A stretch of 12,924 nt of DNA from Bacillota bacterium (GTDB lineage: Bacteria > Bacillota > Clostridia > Oscillospirales > Ruminococcaceae): assembly GCA_029550985.1 (NCBI GenBank), contig JAKPGH010000202.1, positions 1-12,924 on the forward strand, written 5' to 3'. A model generated the notes under the pieces. It did not search any database. It was not told the origin of the DNA and worked only from the letters and a program-made list of their open reading frames with translations. How positions within the stretch are numbered: the first letter of the stretch is position 1; every line of letters begins with the position of its first letter. This document shows, one piece after another, positions 1 to 6,851 of the stretch. Position numbers and translations under genes: made by a program.

Positions 1-1
1 A

Positions 2-2017
2 AGGGGGCCGGGTTGCGAAACCCTTTATCTCAATGCCATCGCCCAGGATTTTTTAATTCGGGAGCAGCAAAGTTTTGCCAGCTGCCGAAATGGTTGCGCT
101 GCGCTTTTTTCAAATTTATGCGAAAAATGCGCCAACCGCAACGGCGACAGCTCCGATTTCAGCGAGCGGTTTGAACTGTTCGATAAGTCGGGGCACGCCT
201 ATGCCGTCACTACCCGGGGCATCACCTGGTCCGACGGAAAACCCGCCACGCTGCTGATGCTGGAGGATATTCAGGACCGGAAGGATATCGAAAGGCGGCT
301 TTACAATTTTGCATATTTGGACCAGCTGACCATGACCCCCAACCGGCTCAAGCTCAAAGAGGATTTTGAGAAGATCCAAAAGATGGGCGGCTATGTTGGG
401 GCCATCGCCATGCTGGATATGGACAATTTTAAGGCGGTCAACGACACCTACGGCCACAATACGGGGGACGTGATGATCCGCCGGCTGGTGGACCATCTCA
501 ACCAGTTCCCCGCCTTTGCGGGGCATCTGTACCGTTTGGGCGGCGATGAATTTGTCCTCTTTTACGCCCAGAAGGAAGGCCGCCTTAAGGGGGAGGCGGA
601 TTTTCGCCAGTATTACGGCAGCATTCTGCGGGAAGCGTTTCAGTCCTACAGCATGCCCCATATCAATTTAATCTGCACCATCAGCATGGGAGTGGCGTTT
701 TTCCCGCTCCACGGCACCCTGCTTTCCGAACTTCTTCGCAAAGCCGACATTGCCCTTTATCAGGCAAAAGACGCCGGGCGCAACCGGCTGGTCTTTTTTG
801 AAGACAAGTACGACACCGCCAAAAAGTTCGAGGACTATTACATATGCATCCGCCCCATTCTCACCGCGGGGGGCAAGACCTTCGGCTACGAGTTGACCGA
901 AAATACTCCCCCGGACAGCGACAACTGGAGCCTGGGCGATTACGACCGGGCTGTGGATTCGCTGGGGCTGCGGGATTTGGAGAACCACTTTAAGTATGTG
1001 ATCAATCACTCCAACAAGCTCAACTGCAAACCGGTGCTCAACCACCTGCCCAGGGACAAATTTATCGTACAGATGCGTTTTTCTAAAACTGTGTCGGAGG
1101 AAGAGCTGGAAGCCTGCCGAAAGCTCCACGCCTGCGGCTATTCCCTGATGATTGACGGGCTGCGGCATAACGAATGGACCAAGGAGCTGCTGCAGATAGG
1201 GGATTATTTTAAATTTGCCCCCGATGTTCCGGAGGAAGTCCAGTTTCGGATTATCTTTAAAACCCCCGACAAAGCGTTCATCGCCACCGAGGTCAACAGT
1301 CAGGAAGCGTGGGAAAGAGCTCATAAGGCGGGATTTACCCTGTTTCAGGGCAACTACTTCAGCCAGCCTCCGGTGATTCGCAAGGAAAAGGACATCTCTC
1401 CCCTCAAGGCCAATTACCTGCGGCTGATTAAGCTGACCAGCACTGACGACTACGTGGATTTTTCCAAAATTACGCAGGTCATTTCCTCCGACGTGGCCCT
1501 TTCCTATAAGCTGCTCAAGCTGCTCAACTCCGCCGCCGTGGGATTGCGCAACCGGATGAGTTCCATCCCCATGGCGGTTTCCTACCTGGGGGAGGAGGGG
1601 CTGAAGAAATGGATTGCCTTGCTGGCGCTGCGGGGCGTGGCGGGGGACAAGCCCCTGGAACTGATCCGCATGTCCCTCATTCGGGCCCAGTTTGGGGAAT
1701 TGCTGGTGCCCCACATGCAGCCTCCCCGGGACGGCAAATACGTGTTCTTAACCGGCATGTTTTCGCTGCTCCACATTGCTTTGGATATGACCGTCGAGGA
1801 GCTGATGGAGGAAATTCCCATGGCGGAAGATATCCGCCTTTCCCTCACCACCGATACGGGGCCCTACTCCGATTTGATTGCCTTCTTCAACCACTACGAA
1901 TACGCCAATTGGGATGAGGTCACCAAATTTTCGGAGGCCAATCACCTCAACAGCGATATTATCTACAACTGCTATATTGCCGCCATCAACTGGTACAACG
2001 AAATAGCAGGCATTTAA
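2..2017 (+). CDS. PAS-GGDEF-degenerate EAL-HDOD signalling protein (5' end outside window)
   Basis: The frame is open from base 2 with no stop, so the start lies upstream; 671 residues are visible. Visible residues about 1-95 look like a PAS fold (YLN near 9-11, then FELFDKSG and an exit helix EDIQDRKDIERR) with a cysteine cluster C28-x3-C32-x7-C40-x2-C43. Residues about 100-268 form a GGDEF domain with an intact RLGGDEF motif, MLDMDNFKAVNDTYGH, and no RxxD inhibitory site at the usual place. Residues about 285-460 resemble a YuxH-type EAL domain: YELTEN and FQGNYFSQP remain, but the DDFG loop reads DGLR and the later K-x-D and E-G-V-E elements are lost, so phosphodiesterase activity is unlikely. 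Residues about 465-660 are HDOD-like (DVALSYKLLKLLNSA). Inference: it makes c-di-GMP in response to a PAS signal and passes it to protein partners. The first in-frame ATG (257) would cut the PAS domain and is not the start. Confidence 0.85.
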   Translation, partial: RGPGCETLYLNAIAQDFLIREQQSFASCRNGCAALFSNLCEKCANRNGDSSDFSERFELFDKSGHAYAVTTRGITWSDGKPATLLMLEDIQDRKDIERRLYNFAYLDQLTMTPNRLKLKEDFEKIQKMGGYVGAIAMLDMDNFKAVNDTYGHNTGDVMIRRLVDHLNQFPAFAGHLYRLGGDEFVLFYAQKEGRLKGEADFRQYYGSILREAFQSYSMPHINLICTISMGVAFFPLHGTLLSELLRKADIALYQAKDAGRNRLVFFEDKYDTAKKFEDYYICIRPILTAGGKTFGYELTENTPPDSDNWSLGDYDRAVDSLGLRDLENHFKYVINHSNKLNCKPVLNHLPRDKFIVQMRFSKTVSEEELEACRKLHACGYSLMIDGLRHNEWTKELLQIGDYFKFAPDVPEEVQFRIIFKTPDKAFIATEVNSQEAWERAHKAGFTLFQGNYFSQPPVIRKEKDISPLKANYLRLIKLTSTDDYVDFSKITQVISSDVALSYKLLKLLNSAAVGLRNRMSSIPMAVSYLGEEGLKKWIALLALRGVAGDKPLELIRMSLIRAQFGELLVPHMQPPRDGKYVFLTGMFSLLHIALDMTVEELMEEIPMAEDIRLSLTTDTGPYSDLIAFFNHYEYANWDEVTKFSEANHLNSDIIYNCYIAAINWYNEIAGI

Positions 2018-2040
2018 GCTTAAAACCAAGATGGATTTAA

Positions 2041-2079
2041 AAAAAGTTGGCACTCTAATTAATAGAGTGCCAACTTTTT
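2041..2079. terminator. Intrinsic terminator hairpin after the PAS-GGDEF gene
   Basis: Perfect 16-bp arms (2041-2056 and 2064-2079) around a 7-base AT loop, with A5 on the left and T5 on the right. It starts 24 bases after the upstream stop codon. The A/T flanks would let it act in either direction, although no minus-strand gene needs it. It fully contains the CIRCE element listed separately. Confidence 0.7.
2047..2073. promoter_or_regulatory. CIRCE operator (HrcA binding site), variant arms
   Basis: The sequence reads TTGGCACTC, nine bases, GAGTGCCAA. The textbook CIRCE is TTAGCACTC-N9-GAGTGCTAA. Arm length and the 9-base spacer match exactly, and the single difference per arm (A to G, T to C) is symmetrical, so the dyad is preserved. 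It lies about 135 bp upstream of an hsp20 gene, which fits heat-shock repression by HrcA. The recognisable -10 box is about 50 bp downstream of it, an unusual arrangement unless another promoter is used. Confidence 0.8.
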
Positions 2080-2124
2080 ACGGTTTCGTCATAAAATATA
2101 CGAATATCGTTCACAATAGGCAGA

Positions 2125-2130
2125 TATAAT
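2125..2130 (+). promoter_or_regulatory. Probable -10 box for hsp20
   Basis: A consensus TATAAT lies 79 bases before the hsp20 start. No good -35 box sits 16-18 bases upstream (the sequence there is GAATAT), so the promoter is weak, needs an activator, or is used by another sigma factor. A start site near 2137 would give a leader of about 70 bases. Confidence 0.45.
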
Positions 2131-2208
2131 AAGCTTGCAAAGAAAAAGAGAGCGGTGCCAACACTCTCCGGTGCAAAAATATCATTTCACAGGTTAGGAG
2201 GCATTGTG

Positions 2209-2634
2209 ATGTTTGATCTGGTACCTTTCCGTTCCGACCATCGCAGCATTTGGAACTATTTTGACGAAATGGAGCGCAACTTCTTTCAGAACTTCTTCCC
2301 CACCACCGGCATACTCCGCACCGATATTCTAGATGAGGGGGATCATTACCTGCTCTCGGCGGAGTTGCCCGGTTTCAGCAAAGAGGATATCCGGGTGGAT
2401 TTGGCCGACGGCATGCTCACCATTCGGGCTCAGCGGGCTGAAGAAAACGAGGAGTCCAGGGGAAACTACCTGCGTCGGGAACGCCGCGTCGGCTCCTATG
2501 TCAGAAGCTTTGACGTCTCCGATGTGAAAACCGATGAAATTACCGCCCAATACCGTGACGGCGTTTTGACCCTCAAGCTGCCGAAACTCGACACCCAACC
2601 CATTCCTCCGGCACGTCAGATCGAAATTCAATAA
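2209..2634 (+). CDS. Small heat-shock protein, Hsp20/alpha-crystallin family
   Basis: A 141-residue ATP-independent holdase chaperone that binds unfolding proteins in the cytoplasm. The alpha-crystallin domain spans about residues 36-126 (TDILDEGDHYLLSAELPGF at its start) and ends with the family signature A-x4-DGVLTLKLPK at 113-126. The C-terminal tail carries an I-x-I motif (IEI, 138-140) used for oligomer assembly. The N-terminal arm is aromatic-rich (WNYF, FFQNFF), as expected. Start: ATG 2209 lies 7 bases after AGGAGG (2196-2201). An adjacent in-frame GTG at 2206 is possible, but a longer in-frame extension from 2155 lacks a ribosome binding site. The CIRCE upstream predicts HrcA control, and a terminator follows directly, so it is a single-gene unit. 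Confidence 0.93.
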   Translation: MFDLVPFRSDHRSIWNYFDEMERNFFQNFFPTTGILRTDILDEGDHYLLSAELPGFSKEDIRVDLADGMLTIRAQRAEENEESRGNYLRRERRVGSYVRSFDVSDVKTDEITAQYRDGVLTLKLPKLDTQPIPPARQIEIQ

Positions 2635-2654
2635 GACAGCGCCCCTGCAGAGAG

Positions 2655-2678
2655 CCCACCCGAAAGGGTGGGTTTTTT
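2655..2678 (+). terminator. Intrinsic terminator after hsp20
   Basis: Stem CCCACCC (2655-2661), GAAA tetraloop, GGGTGGG (2666-2672), then six T. It begins about 20 bases after the hsp20 stop. Confidence 0.92.
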
Positions 2679-2754
2679 GCACCCTTTTTCTATTTCCACA
2701 GCCGTATCCTTATGCAGAAACCCGGCACCCGGCGGATGCTTTTGCCGTTATTGG

Positions 2755-2783
2755 TTGCGCAACCGGGGAGTTTGGGGTATACT
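2755..2783 (+). promoter_or_regulatory. Promoter of the femAB-yaaO unit
   Basis: A -35 box TTGCGC (2755-2760), a 17-base spacer and a -10 box TATACT (2778-2783), placed between the hsp20 terminator and the FemAB-like gene. It resembles the promoter at 10466-10495. Confidence 0.6.
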
Positions 2784-2847
2784 GAACACAGAGCAAGTTG
2801 CGATTCAGTTCCTAGAAAGCGACGTCATCGATAGCGGAGTGATAGAT

Positions 2848-3894
2848 ATGGAAATCCTTTCCCCCAGCCAATATCCCGAATACGAGGCCTTTGTCGCCAG
2901 CCATCCGGCGGGGGGCATTACCCAGTCCACCCTTTGGCACAAGGTGAAAGAGGGCTGGGGCCACGAGGTGGTGGTCAGCCGGAACGCCGACGGCAAAATT
3001 GTGGGAGGGGTCAGCGTGCTGATTCGCCGCTTTCCCGTCATCGGCACCAGTATGCTCTATTCTCCCCGGGGACCCGTCTGCGACTATCACGACCCGGAGG
3101 TGTTGGCCGACCTCAAAAGCGGCATTGACGTGTTGGCGAAGCGGTACCGGGCCCATGTCTGGAAGATGGACCCCGATATTTCCACCGAGGACACCGCCTT
3201 TGCCGACATTACCAAACAGATGGGCTTCCGGCGCTTTTTGGGGGGAGACGGCTTCGAGACTATCCAGGCCCGCTTCAACTACCGGCTGTATTTTCAGGGG
3301 CGGGGAGAAGAGGAGATTTTAGCCGGCTTTACCCAAATGACGCGGCGCAACATCCGCAAGGCCCAAAAGGCGGGGGTGGAAATTAAAGTCGCAGGCAAGG
3401 AAGGGCTGGACGACTTTGCCCGCCTGATGCGGATTACCGGAGAGCGGGACGGCTTTGCCACCCGTCCCAAGGCTTACTTTGAGCGGATGCTGGACGCGCT
3501 GGGCGAACACTGCCGCCTTTACCTTGCCATGTATCAGGGCAAGGCCATAGCGGGGGCCATCACCACCAACTATGCCGGCAAAACCTGCTATGTTTACGGC
3601 GCCTCCGACAATGAGCACCGGGACGTGATGCCCAACCAGCTGATGCAGTGGGAGATGATTCGCTGGGCCCTGCAAACCGGCTGCACCGTCTACGATTTTC
3701 AGGGCGTGAGCGGCAACCTTTCGGAAGATAATCCCCTTTACGGTCTCTACCGGTTTAAGAAGGGCTTTGGCGGAACCCTGGACGAACTGGCAGGGGAATT
3801 CGACTACGTTTATCGTCCCTTCTGCTACTGGCTGGCGGACCGGGCGGTGGACCTGGTGGAGTGGCTGCGGAAAATCAAGCGGAGGTTCCGCTGA
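2848..3894 (+). CDS. FemAB-family peptidoglycan bridge aminoacyltransferase
   Basis: 348 residues. FemA/B/X enzymes use aminoacyl-tRNA to add amino acids to the stem-peptide lysine of lipid II on the inner face of the membrane. Family marks seen: two GNAT-like halves; the segment EEEILAGFTQMTRRNIRKA (about 155-172), typical of the helix before the second half (RRNIRKA); GASDNEHRDVMPNQLMQWEMI (about 251-271, read in two parts); and the conserved YRFKKGFGG (301-309) near the C-terminus. The basic, aromatic C-terminal tail (YRPFCYWLADRAV...RKIKRRFR) may touch the membrane. There is no signal peptide. Start: ATG 2848 lies 6 bases after GGAGTG; a GTG three codons earlier is possible. The frame stays open back to 2668, but that extension lies over the promoter. 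The amino acid transferred cannot be read from sequence. Its stop overlaps the start of the next gene by one base, so the two are probably co-translated. Confidence 0.88.
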   Translation: MEILSPSQYPEYEAFVASHPAGGITQSTLWHKVKEGWGHEVVVSRNADGKIVGGVSVLIRRFPVIGTSMLYSPRGPVCDYHDPEVLADLKSGIDVLAKRYRAHVWKMDPDISTEDTAFADITKQMGFRRFLGGDGFETIQARFNYRLYFQGRGEEEILAGFTQMTRRNIRKAQKAGVEIKVAGKEGLDDFARLMRITGERDGFATRPKAYFERMLDALGEHCRLYLAMYQGKAIAGAITTNYAGKTCYVYGASDNEHRDVMPNQLMQWEMIRWALQTGCTVYDFQGVSGNLSEDNPLYGLYRFKKGFGGTLDELAGEFDYVYRPFCYWLADRAVDLVEWLRKIKRRFR

Positions 3895-5237
3895 TGGGGC
3901 CTCTAACCCGAGCGGTGGCGGAGTATCTGGAAGGGGATTTTTCCCGCTTTCACACGCCCGGCCATAAGGGAAAGGAACGCTTCGCCCCTCATTTTGGTTG
4001 GGGTGAGCTGTGGCGCTGGGATGTGACCGAGTGCGCCGGCCTGGACAGCCTTTTTGAGGCAAGCGGCCCCATTCGGGAAACGGAACGGCGCTATTCCCGC
4101 CTGTACGGTACGGCGGATTCCCTCATCAGCGCCGGCGGCTCCACCCTCTGTATTCAGGCCATGCTGGCTTTGGCCCTTAACCCCGGCGACAGCCTGCTGG
4201 CGGTGCGGGGGGTCCACGTTTCGGCCGTCCACGCCATGGCGTTGCTGGATTTGCACCCCCAATGGGTGTTGCCCTCCATCGACCAAACCACCGGCCTGGC
4301 GGGGGCCGTTTCCCCGGAGGAAGTGGAGCGGGCGTTGGCCGGCAATCCCCATCTGAAGGCCGTATACCTGACCAGCCCCAACTACTTCGGGGCCATCAGC
4401 GACATCGCGACACTTTCTTCCGTTTGCCGTTCCTTCGGGGTCCCCCTTTTGGTGGACAACGCTCACGGCGCCCACCTGGCGTTTCTGCCCCAGAATCTTC
4501 ACCCCATTGCGTTGGGGGCGGACCTTTGCTGCGACTCCCTCCACAAAACGTTGCCGGTGCTGACGGGAGGGGCCATGCTTCATGTGGGAAACAAGACCTA
4601 TGTCTCACAGGCGAGGAAAAAGATGGCCCTGTTCGGCTCCACCAGCCCCAGCTATCCGGTGATGCTTTCCATCGACGCCGCCCTAAGCTATTTGGAAAAG
4701 GATATCGCCGCGGACAGCGTTCGGGTGTCTGCGGCGGTGGAGGAGATAGCCACTGTCGCCCGGAAACAGGGCTGCCTGCTGCCCCGGTTTCCCCTCCGAG
4801 ACCCTTGGCGGCTTACCTTGAGCGCGGCGCCTCTTGGGCTGGACGGACCGGGACTTGCGGCTCATTTGCGCAAACATCGCATCGAGCCGGAACTGGTGTC
4901 CGACCAGTTCTGCGTGCTGATGGCAAGCCCCGGCAACGATGAGGAGGATTTTCGCCGCCTGGCGGAAGGGCTTCGGTCTCTGCCGCGGGGAAGCGGTCGC
5001 TTTTTCCAGCCGGCGGGTTTTACCCTGCCCCGGCAGAAGGCTTCCCTGCGAAAGGCGGTGTTTGCCCCTTCCCAAACTCTTCCGCTGGAGCAGGCAGTGG
5101 GGAAGGTGGCGGGAGCCATGGTGTCTCCCTGCCCGCCCGGCATGGCCCTTGTGGTGCCCGGCGAAGAAATTGACCGCCGGACGGCGGCTCTGTTGAAAAG
5201 TTATGGCATTTTTTCCGTTCCTGTGCTACACTGGTAA
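3894..5237 (+). CDS. yaaO: Orn/Lys/Arg decarboxylase-family PLP enzyme, YaaO type
   Basis: 447 residues, fold-type I aminotransferase-like, of the short YaaO branch. Seen: HTPGHKG (20-26), DVTECAGLDSLFEASGPI (43-60, the family D-x-T-E-x2-GLD block), SPNYFG (161-166), VDNAHGAHL (187-195), where the Asp contacts the PLP pyridine nitrogen, and SLHKTL (215-220), with K218 as the probable Schiff-base lysine. A C-terminal PGMALVVPGE block also fits the family. It lacks the N-terminal wing domain of inducible lysine/arginine decarboxylases. The substrate is undetermined; amino-acid decarboxylation is the family role. Start: ATG 3894 overlaps the femAB stop (TGATG) and follows GGAGG by 8 bases. A GTG start at 3861 is less likely. 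In B. subtilis the next genes are tmk and yaaQ; here yaaQ follows directly. Confidence 0.85.
   Translation: MGPLTRAVAEYLEGDFSRFHTPGHKGKERFAPHFGWGELWRWDVTECAGLDSLFEASGPIRETERRYSRLYGTADSLISAGGSTLCIQAMLALALNPGDSLLAVRGVHVSAVHAMALLDLHPQWVLPSIDQTTGLAGAVSPEEVERALAGNPHLKAVYLTSPNYFGAISDIATLSSVCRSFGVPLLVDNAHGAHLAFLPQNLHPIALGADLCCDSLHKTLPVLTGGAMLHVGNKTYVSQARKKMALFGSTSPSYPVMLSIDAALSYLEKDIAADSVRVSAAVEEIATVARKQGCLLPRFPLRDPWRLTLSAAPLGLDGPGLAAHLRKHRIEPELVSDQFCVLMASPGNDEEDFRRLAEGLRSLPRGSGRFFQPAGFTLPRQKASLRKAVFAPSQTLPLEQAVGKVAGAMVSPCPPGMALVVPGEEIDRRTAALLKSYGIFSVPVLHW
5204..5232 (+). promoter_or_regulatory. Possible promoter for darA, inside the yaaO 3' end
   Basis: TGGCAT (5204-5209), a 17-base spacer and TACACT (5227-5232). 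This would give a leader of about 55 bases before the GTG start. Both boxes depart from consensus, so darA may also rely on read-through. Confidence 0.4.
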
Positions 5238-5292
5238 AAATATGGATAAAGATAAAAAGGGGTATCATCCCCGGAAGAAAGGAAGTGGGTTT

Positions 5293-5616
5293 GTGAAGCT
5301 AATTCTTGCCATCGTTTCGGGAGATGACAGCCTGAAGGTGTCTCGCGCCCTGACCAAAGGGGGCTATTTTATCACCAAACTGGCCACCACCGGAGGCTTT
5401 CTTATGGCTGGGAACACCACCTTTCTCATCGGTACCGAAGATGACAAGGTGGATGACGTCATCGCCATTATTCGAGAAAAATCCAAAACCCGCAAGCAAA
5501 TGGTGTCCAGTTCCGCCTCTTACGGCGTGAGCATGATTTCCGCTTCCCCCATCGAAGTGCTGGTGGGCGGCGCCACCGTCTTTGTGCTGGATATCGAGCG
5601 GTTTGAAAAACTGTAA
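5293..5616 (+). CDS. darA: Cyclic-di-AMP receptor, PII-like (YaaQ/DarA/PstA family)
   Basis: 107 residues, matching the family's usual length of about 109. It is a trimeric cytosolic PII-like protein that binds c-di-AMP between subunits; its downstream targets are unknown. Seen: MKLILAIVSGDDS at the start, ITKLATTGGFL (27-37) and GNTTFLIG (40-47), the conserved segments that include nucleotide-binding residues, and GGATVFVLDIERF (92-104). I chose GTG 5293 because AAAGGAAG (5278-5285) lies 7 bases before it and because the family begins at this M-K-L-I. An ATG at 5242 in the same frame would add 17 residues that the family does not have, and it sits at the predicted transcript start. The gene lies between yaaO and holB as in B. 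subtilis, but tmk and yaaR are missing. Confidence 0.92.
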   Translation: MKLILAIVSGDDSLKVSRALTKGGYFITKLATTGGFLMAGNTTFLIGTEDDKVDDVIAIIREKSKTRKQMVSSSASYGVSMISASPIEVLVGGATVFVLDIERFEKL

Positions 5617-5686
5617 GCTCCGGAGCAGGGGGTATAAGCCCTTGCAATATCATCCCTCCGGAAACTGTTAGGATGTCGAATAATCC

Positions 5687-6655
5687 ATGACCCAACCATT
5701 TTCCATGCGCGATGCAGGCGCTCAGGCCGCTCTCGCCTCCTTCCGAGGAGGGCGGCTTCCCCATGCCATACTCATCGAAGGACCGGCAGGCTGCGGAAAA
5801 AGCCGCTTTGCCCGCCTGTTTGCCATGTCCGTTCTTTGCCGCAATCCCCAGCAGGCCCCTTGCGGCCGTTGCCCCGCCTGCCAAAAGGTGGCGGCGGGCA
5901 TCCACCCCGACCTTTTGGTCTACGAAGGGGAAAAGGGCAAGGCAAAGTCCTTTCATATCGATTTGGTGCGCCAGCTGCGGGCGCAAGCCTATGTTGCCCC
6001 CAACGAAGGGGAGCGAAAAGTTCTTTTGCTGGAAGATGTCCAGAATATGACCGAGCAGGCCCAGAACGCCCTGCTTAAAGTGTTGGAGGAGCCTCCCGCC
6101 TCCACGGTGTTTTTGCTCACCTGCCAAAGCAGGGGGCAACTGTTGGAGACCATCCTCTCCCGGGTGTCGGTGATAGCCCTCTCCCTTCCCGATGTGGAAA
6201 CCTGTGCCGACATTCTGGCGGAACACCTGCCGGAATATTCAAGGGAGGAGCTGCTGGCGGCGGCGCGGGACGCTTCCGGAAGCCCGGGGTTGGCGCTGGA
6301 GGCGTTAAGTCAGGATTCCAAAGCCCACGGCCACCGGGAATGCGCAAGGCGGGTGCTGGAGCTGTTGGGCAAAGGGCAGGAAGCCGCTGCCTTAGCCCGG
6401 CTCCAGCCTTACGAAAAGGACCGCCAGGGCATGATGGCCCTGCTGGAAGCCATGGCCGCCCAGGTGACCAATCTACTGTTGGAGGAAGAAAAAAAGGCCG
6501 GGTTTTCCCATTTACAGCTTGTCAAAATTACTGCTATAATAGAAAGGATAACAGCCGCTGCGTACAGCAATGTGGGAGGGCTGCTGTTGGGCAGCGCCCT
6601 TTGCGCCGGAATCAGCCAGGTGATGAGCGAAACCTCCGGCGGCAAAACTTCCTGA
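5687..6655 (+). CDS. holB: DNA polymerase III delta' subunit
   Basis: 322 residues; clamp-loader subunit that works with tau/gamma and delta to place the beta clamp on DNA. Seen: Walker A GPAGCGKSR (32-40); a zinc module C51-x7-C59-x2-C62-x2-C65; Walker-B-like LLLEDVQNM (113-121); and ALLKVLEEPP (128-137), typical of the clamp-loader AAA+ fold. The arginine-finger motif usually written SRC reads SRV (158-160). The C-terminal collar region (about 205-322) is helical and less conserved. Start: ATG 5687 has only a weak ribosome binding site (AGGA about 13 bases upstream); the next Met at codon 7 is no better. It is followed by ricT after about 200 bases, as in B. subtilis holB-yaaT, but with a gap containing a possible promoter. 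Confidence 0.9.
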   Translation: MTQPFSMRDAGAQAALASFRGGRLPHAILIEGPAGCGKSRFARLFAMSVLCRNPQQAPCGRCPACQKVAAGIHPDLLVYEGEKGKAKSFHIDLVRQLRAQAYVAPNEGERKVLLLEDVQNMTEQAQNALLKVLEEPPASTVFLLTCQSRGQLLETILSRVSVIALSLPDVETCADILAEHLPEYSREELLAAARDASGSPGLALEALSQDSKAHGHRECARRVLELLGKGQEAAALARLQPYEKDRQGMMALLEAMAAQVTNLLLEEEKKAGFSHLQLVKITAIIERITAAAYSNVGGLLLGSALCAGISQVMSETSGGKTS

Positions 6656-6851
6656 ATGGACAACCGGTCGACGGCCGCGGCTTTTATCCAACTTCGAAAC
6701 CATTTCACCGGCGATTGTTTCGGTATAATTCTATTGCCATTCTGGACGGAATTGGTCGTGAAGGCCGGAATGGCTGGCACCATGTCTGCGGACTTGTCTT
6801 TTGTTGAACAAACAATTTTGATGTGAATTGCAGACGTATAAGGAGTAATGT
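6656..6851 (+). promoter_or_regulatory. holB-ricT intergenic region with possible -10 box
   Basis: 196 bases without a gene. A consensus TATAAT lies at 6724-6729; the best -35 candidate is a weak TTTCAC 15 bases upstream. A 13-base palindrome, TTTGTT-G-AACAAA, lies at 6800-6812, between that box and the ricT ribosome binding site, and could be an operator or chance. I see no terminator for holB here. Confidence 0.35.

Noticed and set aside
116..1714. Long minus-strand open frames opposite the PAS-GGDEF gene (181 and 348 codons)
   Set aside because: They are shadows of a GC-biased coding strand. The plus-strand frame carries clear GGDEF and HDOD motifs, and the antisense translations look like random His/Gly/Val-rich sequence.
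2152..2167. Second, half CIRCE site (GGTGCCAACACTC) in the hsp20 leader
   Set aside because: It shares eight bases with one arm, but the two halves are not inverted with a 9-base spacer, so it does not qualify as an operator.
2668..2847. N-terminal extension of the FemAB protein by 60 residues
   Set aside because: It would begin inside the hsp20 terminator and run through the promoter. The extra residues do not resemble the family, and a good ribosome binding site supports 2848.
5618..5664. Inverted repeat CTCCGGAG ... CTCCGG after darA as a terminator
   Set aside because: The stem is interrupted and no T run follows, so it is not a credible intrinsic terminator.
5673..5690. Five-codon minicistron overlapping the holB start (ATG...ATGA)
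   Set aside because: Tempting as translational coupling, but it has no convincing ribosome binding site and is too short to distinguish from chance.
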